Shown: positions 36,626 to 44,458 of the stretch, one piece after another
Layout: every line of letters starts with the position of its first letter
Position numbering within the stretch: the first letter of the stretch is position 1
Source: Variovorax paradoxus NBRC 15149
Lineage (GTDB): Bacteria > Pseudomonadota > Gammaproteobacteria > Burkholderiales > Burkholderiaceae_C
Assembly (NCBI RefSeq): GCF_001591365.1
Contig: NZ_BCUT01000001.1
Span: 620,001 to 684,000, forward strand
Direction of reading: 5' to 3'
DNA: 64,000 nucleotides
Position numbers and translations under genes: made by a program
Notes under the pieces: generated by a model
The model's input: only the letters and a program-made list of their open reading frames with translations
Databases searched by the model: none
What the model was told of the DNA's origin: nothing

Positions 36626-37489
36626 TCAGAACGCCGGCAGCACGCCGCCCGCGAAGGTCTTGACGATGAAGTCGCGCACCTCGTCGGTCTGGTAGGCCTT
36701 GACCAGCTGCTGCACCCAGGGCTGTTCCTTGTCCTGTTCGCGCACCGCGATCAGGCAGGCATAGGGGCCTTCCTTGTCCTCGACCAGGATGCCGTCGCGC
36801 GCCGGATTGAGGCCGGCCTTGTTGGCATAGTCGGCGTTGACGGCCGAGGCATCGGTGTCGTCGAGCGTGCGCGGCAGCTGCGCGGCCTCGATCTCGACGA
36901 AGCGGAACTTCCGCGGGTTCTCGGTGATGTCGCGCGGCGTGGCGTTGATGCCCGCGATCGGGTCGATGCCGCTCTTGAGCTTGATGGCGCCGGCCTTCTG
37001 CAGCAGCAACAGCACCCGGCTTTCGTTCGACGGGTCGTTGGGAATGGCGATGCTGGCGCCCTCGGGCAGGTCCTTGAACGATTTGAACTTGCGCGAATAG
37101 ATCGCGATGGGGCCGATCCAGGTGCGGCCGAAGCCGACGATCCTGTAGCCGCGCGAACGCACCTGCGCCGCGAGGAAGGGCCGGTGCTGGAAGCTGTTGG
37201 CGTCCAGGTCGCCGGCATCGAGCGCGGCGTTGGGCCGGCTGTAGTCGGTGAAGGGCACGATCTGGATCTTCAGGCCGTAGTCGCGCTCGGCCACGCGCTT
37301 GGCGACCTCGAAGGTCTGCTCGTGCGGCCCGGTCGTGACGCCTACCTTCAGGACCTTGGTGGTGCCGGGCGGCTCCTTGAGGGCCGCGAAGGCGGGCAGG
37401 CCCGCGCCGGCGGCGGTGGCGGCGGCCGAGGCGAATTGCAGCAGGCGGCGGCGCGACAGCGCGGCGGAAAGCGATGGGAAGCGGCTCAA
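36626..37489 (-). CDS. MetQ/NlpA-family solute-binding protein
   Basis: 287 residues. SRRRLLQFASAAATAAGAGL is a twin-arginine-like signal; no lipobox cysteine is seen, which is unusual because most MetQ proteins are lipoproteins. The mature part has VLKVGVTTGPHEQTFEVAKR, PFTDYSRPNAALDAGDLDAN and NDPSNESRVLLLLQKAG, clear NlpA-family motifs. It probably binds methionine or an oxidised derivative. No MetI/MetN permease-ATPase pair is adjacent, so it must share a transporter encoded elsewhere. The genes around it (SfnB-like enzymes and a DszA-like enzyme) suggest an organosulfur ligand. Confidence 0.9.
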   Translation of the reverse strand: MSRFPSLSAALSRRRLLQFASAAATAAGAGLPAFAALKEPPGTTKVLKVGVTTGPHEQTFEVAKRVAERDYGLKIQIVPFTDYSRPNAALDAGDLDANSFQHRPFLAAQVRSRGYRIVGFGRTWIGPIAIYSRKFKSFKDLPEGASIAIPNDPSNESRVLLLLQKAGAIKLKSGIDPIAGINATPRDITENPRKFRFVEIEAAQLPRTLDDTDASAVNADYANKAGLNPARDGILVEDKEGPYACLIAVREQDKEQPWVQQLVKAYQTDEVRDFIVKTFAGGVLPAF

Positions 37490-37535
37490 GCAAGACTCCG
37501 AAGAAGAACGGGAAAAGAAGAAAAAGAATCGGTGC

Positions 37536-38819
37536 TCACAGCGCGCCGTGCCGCGGCGGGAACCGGTCGTTGAGGTGGTAGTTGCCGATGTGGTGGTACT
37601 TCCAGCGCACCGGGTCGTGCAGCGTGTGGGTGCGCGCGTTGCGCCAGAAGCGGTCCAGCCCCAGGCCGTCGAGCGTGGCGCCGGTGCCGGCCAGCTCGAA
37701 CAGGCGGTTGCCGGCGTCGAGCGAGGCGGTGGTGCTCAGCACGCGGGCCTCGGCCACTGCGATCGATGCCGCGGCCACGCTGTGCTCGCCGGGCGCGCGC
37801 TGGGCCGCTTCGACGAAGCGCGCGGCGCGGCGCAGCAGGGCCTCGGCCGCGCGCAGGCGCACCGCCACCTCGCCGGTCAGCTGGATCGCGAGCGGGTCTT
37901 CGCTGGCGCGTTCCACGCCGGCATCGATCCACGGCCGCGCTCGCTCGCGCACGAAGGGCAGCGTGGCCTCGAAGGCGCCGCGCCCGATGCCAAGGTCGAT
38001 GGCGGCATGCAGCAGCTGCGCGAACGGGCCGATGGTGGTGGGCCGTTCGAAGGAGGCCAGGAAGGGAACGACCCAGGCCGGGTCGATCTGCACCCCCTCG
38101 AAGCGCACCGAGCCGCTGCCCGTCACGCGCTGGCCGAAGCCGTCCCAGTCGTCCACGATGCTCACGCCCTCGGCGCGGCGCGGCACGAAGGCGAGCTTGG
38201 TCACTTCGCGTTCGCCCTCCTGTGCCACGACCAGCGTGGGAATCCAGTGCGCGAACAGTGCGCCGGTGCAGTAGAACTTCTGCCCGTCGACCTGCAGGCT
38301 GCCGCCCTCCTCGTGCAGGCGCGTTCGGCGCTTGAAGTCCTTGTGGCCGATCTCCGCGAGCGCATTGCCGAAGCGCTCGCCTTCGAGCACGCGGCGGTAG
38401 AAAAAGCTTTTCTGGGCCTCGGTGCCGCCGACGCGCAGCACCTCCAGCGCGTAGTAGTGGTTCTGCGGAATCTGCCCGAGCGAGCCGTCGGCGGCCGAGA
38501 TGATGGCGATCACCTCCGCCAGCGTGCGTGCCGACACGCCGGCGCCGCCATGCTCGCGCGGCACCGTGATGGCCCAGAGCCCGCTGGCGGTGAAGCGCTC
38601 CAGCTCGTCCCAGGGCAGGCGCCGCTCGCGGTCGCGCACCGCGGCATCGCGCGCGAAGTCGGCGGCGAGCTCGCGCGCGATCTGCAGCGCCTGGGCATCG
38701 TCGCGGATGCGCAGCGGCCTCTGCGCAGGGACGGGTGCGGGCTGTGCATCGGCGCGGGCGGGAGCTCGCATCGCGGGCGCCTCGGATGTGCGATCGGGAA
38801 GAAGAGCGGTGAGCGTCAT
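37536..38819 (-). CDS. sfnB: SfnB-family sulfur acquisition oxidoreductase
   Basis: 427 residues, acyl-CoA-dehydrogenase-like. SGLWAITVPREHGGAGVSAR, SLGQIPQNHYYALEVLR, KFYCTGALFAHWIP, VDDWDGFGQRVTGSGSVRFE and the ending RNARTHTLHDPVRWKYHHIG are characteristic of SfnB. SfnB-type proteins take part in using dimethyl sulfone or other organosulfur compounds as sulfur source under sulfate limitation. A second SfnB gene lies immediately upstream, and an FMN reductase before that. A 40-residue Ala/Pro-rich N-terminal extension is not conserved; an internal ATG could be the true start. Confidence 0.9.
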   Translation of the reverse strand: MTLTALLPDRTSEAPAMRAPARADAQPAPVPAQRPLRIRDDAQALQIARELAADFARDAAVRDRERRLPWDELERFTASGLWAITVPREHGGAGVSARTLAEVIAIISAADGSLGQIPQNHYYALEVLRVGGTEAQKSFFYRRVLEGERFGNALAEIGHKDFKRRTRLHEEGGSLQVDGQKFYCTGALFAHWIPTLVVAQEGEREVTKLAFVPRRAEGVSIVDDWDGFGQRVTGSGSVRFEGVQIDPAWVVPFLASFERPTTIGPFAQLLHAAIDLGIGRGAFEATLPFVRERARPWIDAGVERASEDPLAIQLTGEVAVRLRAAEALLRRAARFVEAAQRAPGEHSVAAASIAVAEARVLSTTASLDAGNRLFELAGTGATLDGLGLDRFWRNARTHTLHDPVRWKYHHIGNYHLNDRFPPRHGAL

Positions 38820-38822
38820 CGA

Positions 38823-40094
38823 TCAGTTCCAGGAATGCCGCGGCGGTGGCACGTGGTTGAGCAGGTAGTTGCCGATCAGGTGCGCCTTCCAGCGCACCGG
38901 GTCGTGCAGGGTGTGGGTGCGGGCGTTGCGCCAGTGGCGGCCGAGGTTGTGGGCTTCGCGCGTGGCCGAGGAGCCGGCGAGCTCGAACAGCTTCTCGCTG
39001 GCATCGAGCGCGATGCGCGTCGTCAGCACCTTGGCCTCGGCCACGGCAACCGAGGCGCGCGCGCTGGATTCGGCGGTGACGGGCCGGGCCGCCATGGCAT
39101 CGAGCGTGCGGCCACTTTCCAGCAGCACCTCGTGCGCGGCATGCAAGTCCACCTCGAGGCGGCCCACGTCCTGGATGATGTAAGGGTCGTCCGCCGCGCG
39201 GGCCACGCCGGCATCGGTCCAGGGCCGCGCATACTCGCGCACGAAGGCGATTGCCTCGGCGAGCGCGGCCTGCGCAATGCCCTGGTCGATGGCCGCCTGC
39301 AGGAGCTGCGAGCCGGGGCCGAACAGGCCGGGCCGGTCGGCCAGCTGCCACAGCGGCAGCACGTCCGCCTCGTCGACCGGCACGGCCTCGAAGCGCACCG
39401 TGCCGCTGGCCGTGGTGCGCTGGCCGAAGGAGGACCAGTCGTCGACCACCGTGAGCCCGGGCGCATCGCGCGGCAACCACACCTGCACGGCGCGGCCCTG
39501 GTCGTCGAGCGCGCGTGCCGGCACGCGGTGGGCGAACAGCGCACCGGTCGAATAGAAGCGCTCGCCGTCCAGGCGCAGTCCCTGGGGCGTGCGGCGCAGC
39601 CGTGTCGCGCCCTCCGCGATGGTCTTCGATCGCCGCTCCGGCCCCGCATTGCCCAGGCGCTGGCCCGCGAGCACCTCGGCGTAGAAGCGGGTCTTCTGCG
39701 GCTCGGTGCCGATCTCGCGGAGCACGCCCAGCACGCCGAAGTGGTTCTGCGGGATCTGGCCGAGCGAGGCGTCGGCGGCCGACAGGATCACGAAGACCTC
39801 GGCCAGCGTGGCGTAGGACACGTCGGCACCGCCATGCGCGCGCGGCACGGTGATGCCGCCGAGCCCGCTCTCGGACCAAAGGTCGAGCTCATCCCACGGC
39901 AAGCGCCGCTCGCGGTCGCGCGCAGAAGCACCGGGGGCGAACAGCGCGGCAAGGCGGTGGGCGGCCTCCAGCGCTTCGCCGTCGCTGCGGATGCGCCGCA
40001 CGCGCGCGGGATCGGGGTCGCGCGGTTTGCGCGGTTTGCGCGGTTTGCGCGGCACGGCGAATCCGTCGGGAAGAAGTTCAAGCGGGGAGGACAT
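38823..40094 (-). CDS. SfnB-family sulfur acquisition oxidoreductase, second copy
   Basis: 423 residues. The same landmarks as in the neighbouring copy are present (GITVPRAHGGADVSYATLAE, SLGQIPQNHFGVLGVL, FYSTGALFAHRVP, WRNARTHTLHDPVRWKAHLI), but sequence identity looks only moderate, so the two probably act on different substrates rather than being a recent duplication. In its middle, AGPERRSKTIAEGATRLRRT replaces the longer corresponding loop of the other copy. The N-terminus includes a RKP tandem coded by 9-bp repeats (40020-40052). It is 11 bases from the FMN reductase gene upstream. Confidence 0.9.
   Translation of the reverse strand: MSSPLELLPDGFAVPRKPRKPRKPRDPDPARVRRIRSDGEALEAAHRLAALFAPGASARDRERRLPWDELDLWSESGLGGITVPRAHGGADVSYATLAEVFVILSAADASLGQIPQNHFGVLGVLREIGTEPQKTRFYAEVLAGQRLGNAGPERRSKTIAEGATRLRRTPQGLRLDGERFYSTGALFAHRVPARALDDQGRAVQVWLPRDAPGLTVVDDWSSFGQRTTASGTVRFEAVPVDEADVLPLWQLADRPGLFGPGSQLLQAAIDQGIAQAALAEAIAFVREYARPWTDAGVARAADDPYIIQDVGRLEVDLHAAHEVLLESGRTLDAMAARPVTAESSARASVAVAEAKVLTTRIALDASEKLFELAGSSATREAHNLGRHWRNARTHTLHDPVRWKAHLIGNYLLNHVPPPRHSWN
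40020..40052 (-). repeat. 9-bp tandem repeat inside the second SfnB gene
   Basis: GCGCGGTTT occurs three times in direct succession followed by a partial GCGCGG. Because the unit is 9 bp it adds whole codons (the Arg-Lys-Pro triplets near residue 16) and changes in copy number would not shift the frame. Confidence 0.85.
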
Positions 40095-40105
40095 CGGCGA
40101 ATCGC

Positions 40106-40684
40106 TCAGGCCAGCGCCAGCGAAGGCACTTCGAGCGGCCTGCCCGCGCGCTGGCGCAGCACGGGCAATGCGCGCTCGACGGCCAATGCGATGCGTGCGC
40201 GCAGTGCATCGCCGCTCACGCGGTAGTTGTCGAATTCCTTGTCGGTCGCATAGACGCCGACTGGCAGCGTGTGGGCCTGGAAGAAGCTGAACAGCGGGCG
40301 CAGCTGGTGGTCGATGGCCAGTGCGTGGCGGTCGCTGCCGCCGGTGGCCGCAAGCAGCACCGGCACGTCGATCAACGCTTCGTGATGAACGAAGTCGAAG
40401 AAGTGCTTGAAAAGCCCGGTGTACGAACCGCGATAGATCGGGCTCGCCACCAGCAGCAGGTCGGCGGATTCCACGTCCTTGAGCGACTGCTCGACCTCGG
40501 CTGGAAGCTGGCCGCGCTGCAGCACGCCGCCGAACTTCGGCACCAACTGGCCCAGTTCGACGAGGCGCGTCTCGGCGGGCCAGGCGTCGGTCAGGCCCTC
40601 CAGCAGTTCCTCGACCAGCGCGAGCGTGCGCGAAGGGCGTTGCAGGCCGCCGGAGACAGCGACGATCTTGAATTTGTGAGTCAT
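40106..40684 (-). CDS. msuE: NADPH-dependent FMN reductase, MsuE/SsuE-like
   Basis: 192 residues, flavodoxin-like fold. KIVAVSGGLQRPSRTLALVE gives the FMN phosphate site, and ASPIYRGSYTGLFKHFFDFV with PVLLAATGGSDRHALAIDHQ is diagnostic for the MsuE/SsuE group. It reduces FMN for two-component monooxygenases. First gene of the minus-strand operon msuE, sfnB-like, sfnB, metQ-like, dszA-like. It shares a 188-base divergent promoter region with the transporter operon starting at 40873. Confidence 0.92.
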   Translation of the reverse strand: MTHKFKIVAVSGGLQRPSRTLALVEELLEGLTDAWPAETRLVELGQLVPKFGGVLQRGQLPAEVEQSLKDVESADLLLVASPIYRGSYTGLFKHFFDFVHHEALIDVPVLLAATGGSDRHALAIDHQLRPLFSFFQAHTLPVGVYATDKEFDNYRVSGDALRARIALAVERALPVLRQRAGRPLEVPSLALA

Positions 40685-40783
40685 GGTGGAAGAGCAGAAG
40701 AAGAAAAAGGCCAGGCCATGAATGTGCCGGCCGCGCGGCGCTTTTGGCGCATGGCTGCTAGAAGCATTTCAGCTATGGATGCG

Positions 40784-40819
40784 CGGTTTTCTTCGTTGAG
40801 GAAGCAGGCGTGGCTTCCT
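40784..40819 (+). promoter_or_regulatory. TTCGTTG box and inverted repeat in the msuE/ABC divergent region
   Basis: CGGTTTTCTTCGTTGA (40784-40799) is nearly identical to CGGTTTGCTTCGTTGG at 61791-61806. It is directly followed by a perfect inverted repeat AGGAAGC-N7-GCTTCCT (40799-40819). The region lies 54 to 89 bases upstream of the binding-protein ATG at 40873. A shared sulfur regulator is inferred. Confidence 0.45.
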
Positions 40820-40872
40820 AGGATCGGCGCTTCGCAACCAGCCAGACCGCTCCCGCGCCGGAGCGCGCCGCC

Positions 40873-41934
40873 ATGCCCATCGAGACGCCCTCCTCTTCCC
40901 ATGCCAGCGCCCCGCCTTCGAGGCGCCTGGCGCTCAAGACCTTCGCTTCGCTCGCCTCCGTGGCGGCCATCGGCAGCCTCGGGCTTTCGGGCTGCTCGCG
41001 CGAGGCCGGCGGCCCGGCCGTGGTGAAGAAGACCGGCGACAAGGTGGCCTTCAAGTACCCGAACAACCCGTCGTTCGACCTGATCTACCTGGCCGACGAG
41101 CTCGGCTACTTCGAAGGCACCAACACCCGCCCCGAGTACGTCGGCAAGATCGCCGCGCCGCAGATCATTCCGCTGGTGGGCACGGGCGAGATCGACTTCG
41201 GCAGCCGCATGGTGCCGCTGGTGATCTCGGCCATTGCGTCGGGCGCGGACCTCAAGGTGGTGGCCGCGGGCGGCAAGACGCTGCAGGAGGCGCCGCACAT
41301 GAAGTACTTCGTCCGCAAGGACTCGGGCATCCGCAATCCGAAGGACCTGGAGGGCAAGACCATCGGCTTCAACAGCTTCGGCGCCTGCGCCGAGTTCGTG
41401 ACCAAGAAGTACCTGCGCCAGCACGGCGTGGACGTGGCGAAGATCAACTTCGTCGTGGTGCCCGACGAGCAGGCCGAGCAGACGCTGGTGACCGGCAACA
41501 CCGACCTCGCGATCATCCACGCGCCCTTCTCGGGCCGGGCCGACAACGCCGAGCCCCTGGTGCGGCTGTGGAGCGACTACGACCTGGACGGCGGCCTGGG
41601 CGGCATGGCGCCGTACAGCGCGCATGGCCAGTTCATCCGCCAGCACCCCGAGGCGGTGCGCGATGTGGTGGCGGCGCTCGCCAAGGCCGGCAACTGGGTC
41701 AACGCCAACACCGAGGAAGCGCGCAAGCTGGTGGCCAAGCGCATCAACATGGACCTGAAGAACGTCGACCGCTACGCCTATGTCGACGACCTGGTGGTGA
41801 CCGAGCCGCCGATCCAGTACTACATCGACATCCTGCAGTCCGAGGGCAAGCTCGCCGCCGGCAAGGTGGCGGTGAAGGACGTCTACACGAACGAGTTCAA
41901 TCCCTTCGCGCAGCAGCAGGCCGCGAAGTCCTGA
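40873..41934 (+). CDS. Sulfonate/nitrate/taurine-type ABC binding lipoprotein
   Basis: 353 residues. The signal sequence contains a lipobox LSGC (AAIGSLGLSGCSREAGG) after a serine/proline-rich start with an RR pair. VAFKYPNNPSFDLIYLADEL, AAPQIIPLVGTGEIDFGSRM and KTIGFNSFGACAEFVTKKY resemble NMT1/THI5-like solute-binding proteins. It is the first gene of a four-gene plus operon with an ATPase, one permease and a second binding protein. The ligand is unknown; the neighbouring genes argue for an organosulfur compound. Confidence 0.91.
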   Translation: MPIETPSSSHASAPPSRRLALKTFASLASVAAIGSLGLSGCSREAGGPAVVKKTGDKVAFKYPNNPSFDLIYLADELGYFEGTNTRPEYVGKIAAPQIIPLVGTGEIDFGSRMVPLVISAIASGADLKVVAAGGKTLQEAPHMKYFVRKDSGIRNPKDLEGKTIGFNSFGACAEFVTKKYLRQHGVDVAKINFVVVPDEQAEQTLVTGNTDLAIIHAPFSGRADNAEPLVRLWSDYDLDGGLGGMAPYSAHGQFIRQHPEAVRDVVAALAKAGNWVNANTEEARKLVAKRINMDLKNVDRYAYVDDLVVTEPPIQYYIDILQSEGKLAAGKVAVKDVYTNEFNPFAQQQAAKS

Positions 41935-41938
41935 CCCA

Positions 41939-42757
41939 ATGCCTGCCATGAGCTTCAAGATCTCGGCCCGCGACCTGCGGATGGACTATGCGGCGCGCGG
42001 TGCGAGCGAGCGCGTGCGCGTGCTCGAGGGCTTCGACCTGGACGTGCGCGACGGCGAATTCCTCTCGGTGCTCGGTCCGTCGGGCTGCGGCAAGTCGACC
42101 TTCCTCGGCATCCTGGCCGGGCTGACGGAGCGCACCGGCGGGCGCATTGCCATCAACGGCCAACCGCTTGCGGGCATCAACCGCAACCAGGGCGTGGTGT
42201 TCCAGGGCTATGCGCTGTTTCCGTGGCTCTCGGTGCTCGACAACATCGCCGTGGGGCTGGAGATTCGCGGCATCGGCAAATCCGAGCGCCGCCGCACCGC
42301 GCATGAATACCTCGAACTGGTGGGCCTGCATGGCTTTGCAGACCGCTATCCGCACGAGATCTCGGGCGGCATGAAGCAGCGCGTGGCCATTGCGCGCTCG
42401 CTGGCCTACAGGCCCGACGTGCTGCTGATGGACGAGCCCTTTGCGGCGCTCGATGCGCAGACGCGCGAGGTGCTGCAGGGCGAGCTGCTGCGCATCTGGG
42501 AGCAGTACTGCAAGACCATCGTCTTCATCACGCACAGCCTGGAGGAAGCGGTGTACCTCTCCGACCGCGTGGCGGTGATGACGCAGCGGCCCGGGCGCGT
42601 CAAGGACATCATCGACATTCCGCTCGCGCGCCCGCGCTTGGCGCAGGTGCGCCATACGGCCGAGTTCGCGGCGCTGCGCCAGCGCGCGTGGGAGGTGCTG
42701 AAGGATGAAGTGCAGCTCGGGCTGAAGCCGCGATCGCTCGAGGGAGTGGTGTCATGA
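41939..42757 (+). CDS. ABC transporter ATPase, SsuB/TauB-like
   Basis: 272 residues from ATG 41939; ATG 41948, three codons later, is equally possible. Walker A GPSGCGKST, Q-loop VFQGYALFPW, signature SGGMKQR, Walker B LLMDEP and switch region ITHSLEEAV are intact. It energises the permease encoded next, whose start overlaps its stop by four bases. It is clearly separate in sequence from the other sulfonate-type ATPase at 31690. Confidence 0.94.
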   Translation: MPAMSFKISARDLRMDYAARGASERVRVLEGFDLDVRDGEFLSVLGPSGCGKSTFLGILAGLTERTGGRIAINGQPLAGINRNQGVVFQGYALFPWLSVLDNIAVGLEIRGIGKSERRRTAHEYLELVGLHGFADRYPHEISGGMKQRVAIARSLAYRPDVLLMDEPFAALDAQTREVLQGELLRIWEQYCKTIVFITHSLEEAVYLSDRVAVMTQRPGRVKDIIDIPLARPRLAQVRHTAEFAALRQRAWEVLKDEVQLGLKPRSLEGVVS

Positions 42758-43581
42758 GCGCAGTGCTCGATGCGCCGGCGGTGCGCGCTCCCGGACGCTT
42801 GTTCAGATTCGCGCGCAGCCTTGGCCGCGTGGCCGAACGCGGCATCGGCATCGTGATCTTCCTGGCGCTGTGGGAGGCGCTGCCGCGCCTGGGCGTCGTG
42901 AGCGATGCCTACCTGAGCCCACCGTCCGCGGTGCTCGCGAGCATCGCCCAGCTCGTCGACACCGGCCAGCTCTGGAAGCATGTGGCGGCGAGCCTGCAGC
43001 GCTCGCTGTGGGGCCTGCTGCTCGCGAGTTTCTCGGGCGTGGTGCTGGGCCTCCTGATCGGCAGCTCGAAGCGGCTGGCGGCCATTGTCGATCCGGTACT
43101 GCAGCTGTTTCGCCAGACCTCGGCCTTCGCGCTGTTCCCGGTGTTCATCCTGTTCCTGGGCATCGGCGAGCTGTCGAAGGTGGCGATCATCTTCTGGGCC
43201 TCGTTCTGGCCCGTGCTGCTGAGCACGGTGAGCGGCGTGAAGCAGGTCGACCGGCTGCTCGTCAACTCGGCGCTGTCGATGGGCGCCTCGCAGCGCTTCG
43301 TCTTCTTCAAGGTGGTACTGCCGGCGTCGCTGCCGTCGATCTTCACCGGCGTGCGGCTGGCGGGCGCCTACAGCATCACGGCGCTGGTGGCGGCCGAGAT
43401 GATTGGCGCGCATTCGGGCCTGGGCTTTCTCACGCTCAATTCGCAGGAGACCTTCCAGATCCCGACGATGTACGCCGGCATCCTGCTGCTGGCCGTGCTC
43501 GGCCTGCTGCTCAACTACCTGCTGGCCCTGCTGGAGCGTCGGCTGCTGCGCTGGCGCAAGGGGCTGAGCCTCGATGGCTGA
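42754..43581 (+). CDS. ABC transporter permease, SsuC/TauC-like
   Basis: 275 residues, about six membrane segments beginning at GIGIVIFLALWEALPRLGVV. The coupling loop is LVNSALSMGASQRFVFFKVV, then LPASLPSIFTGVRLAGAYSI. Only one permease accompanies the ATPase, so a homodimeric channel is expected, unlike the two-permease system at 30018-31693. It overlaps the ATPase start-stop by four bases and the next gene by eight. Confidence 0.93.
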   Translation: MSAVLDAPAVRAPGRLFRFARSLGRVAERGIGIVIFLALWEALPRLGVVSDAYLSPPSAVLASIAQLVDTGQLWKHVAASLQRSLWGLLLASFSGVVLGLLIGSSKRLAAIVDPVLQLFRQTSAFALFPVFILFLGIGELSKVAIIFWASFWPVLLSTVSGVKQVDRLLVNSALSMGASQRFVFFKVVLPASLPSIFTGVRLAGAYSITALVAAEMIGAHSGLGFLTLNSQETFQIPTMYAGILLLAVLGLLLNYLLALLERRLLRWRKGLSLDG

Positions 43582-44446
43582 GCACAGGTTGCCCAAGCGC
43601 GGGCTGGTGCTGGCGGGCACGGCGCTCGTGCTGGCCATGGCGGTCGCGGGCCTTGGCGGCGCCCGGGCTTTCACGACGCCCCCGCTGTCGGGCCTGCCCA
43701 AGGGACCGGTGCTCGCCCATGCGATCGAGCGCGGCAAGCTGGTCGTCGGCGTGCGCCGCTATCCGCGCCCTGCCCCGCCCGAGGCGCCAACGCCGCCGGA
43801 ACCCGACGGTTTCGACGCCACGCTCGCACGGCAACTGGCGGCTTCGCTCGGCGTGCCGCTGGAGCTGGTCGGCCTCGACCCTGCGGCGCAAGAGGCCGCG
43901 CTGCGCGAAGGCCGCGTCGACCTGCTGGTGGCGGGTGTGCCCGCCCGATCGACACACGGTATCGCCGCCGCCCCCGGCAGCTACGACATCGGCCGCGGCC
44001 TGCTGGTCTCGCTCAGGCGCGGCAAGGTTCAGGAGCCATCTGCGCTGCGCGGCGCATCGGTCTGCGTAGGCGAAGGTTCGGGCTACGCCGCCGCGGTGTC
44101 GCAGCGCTATGGCGCGCAGCCGCGCAGCTATCCCTCTTCGGTGCATGCGGCATCGGCCTTCATGGCCGGCGAATGCGCGGCGCTCGCCGAGGACGCCCAG
44201 GTGCTGGAACGGCTCATGCGGAGCGAGGAATGGCGCTTCTACAAACCCCTGGCCGGCGACCTGCGTCCACCCTCGGATGCCGCCATCCGCCTGCCCGAAG
44301 GCGACGCCATGTCGCGCGATTACCTGGCCGCCGCACTGCGCCAATGGCGTGCCGACGGTACGCTGGACAAGGCGCGCGGCGCGCGTGCGGGCAACTTGCA
44401 GTTCGAGATCACGCTGCTCAAGGACGGCTTCGTCTGCCATTCCTGA
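43574..44446 (+). CDS. Family 3 solute-binding protein (polar amino-acid type)
   Basis: 290 residues. A hydrophobic N-terminal segment (GLVLAGTALVLAMAVAGLGG) serves as signal or anchor. HAIERGKLVVGVRRYPRP, FDATLARQLAASLGVPLELV and LREGRVDLLVAGVPARS are family 3 solute-binding motifs. The start lies within the permease gene, so it is translated with a sulfonate-type transporter that already has its own binding protein. It could be an alternative receptor or an environmental sensor. Cysteines C68-type positions are few: one in VCVGEGSG, one in AGECAAL and one near the C-terminus. Confidence 0.86.
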   Translation: MAEHRLPKRGLVLAGTALVLAMAVAGLGGARAFTTPPLSGLPKGPVLAHAIERGKLVVGVRRYPRPAPPEAPTPPEPDGFDATLARQLAASLGVPLELVGLDPAAQEAALREGRVDLLVAGVPARSTHGIAAAPGSYDIGRGLLVSLRRGKVQEPSALRGASVCVGEGSGYAAAVSQRYGAQPRSYPSSVHAASAFMAGECAALAEDAQVLERLMRSEEWRFYKPLAGDLRPPSDAAIRLPEGDAMSRDYLAAALRQWRADGTLDKARGARAGNLQFEITLLKDGFVCHS

Positions 44447-44458
44447 GCACGATGCGCG

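Noticed and set aside
40020..40052. GCGCGGTTT repeats considered as an iteron-like origin element
   Set aside because: Only three units, inside a coding sequence, with no replication gene or AT-rich region nearby.
37299..40226. 975-codon plus-strand frame across the metQ-like and both sfnB genes
   Set aside because: It covers three well-supported minus-strand genes, including their intergenic gaps, and shows only low-complexity Ala/Arg/Gly/His content typical of an antisense frame in GC-rich DNA.
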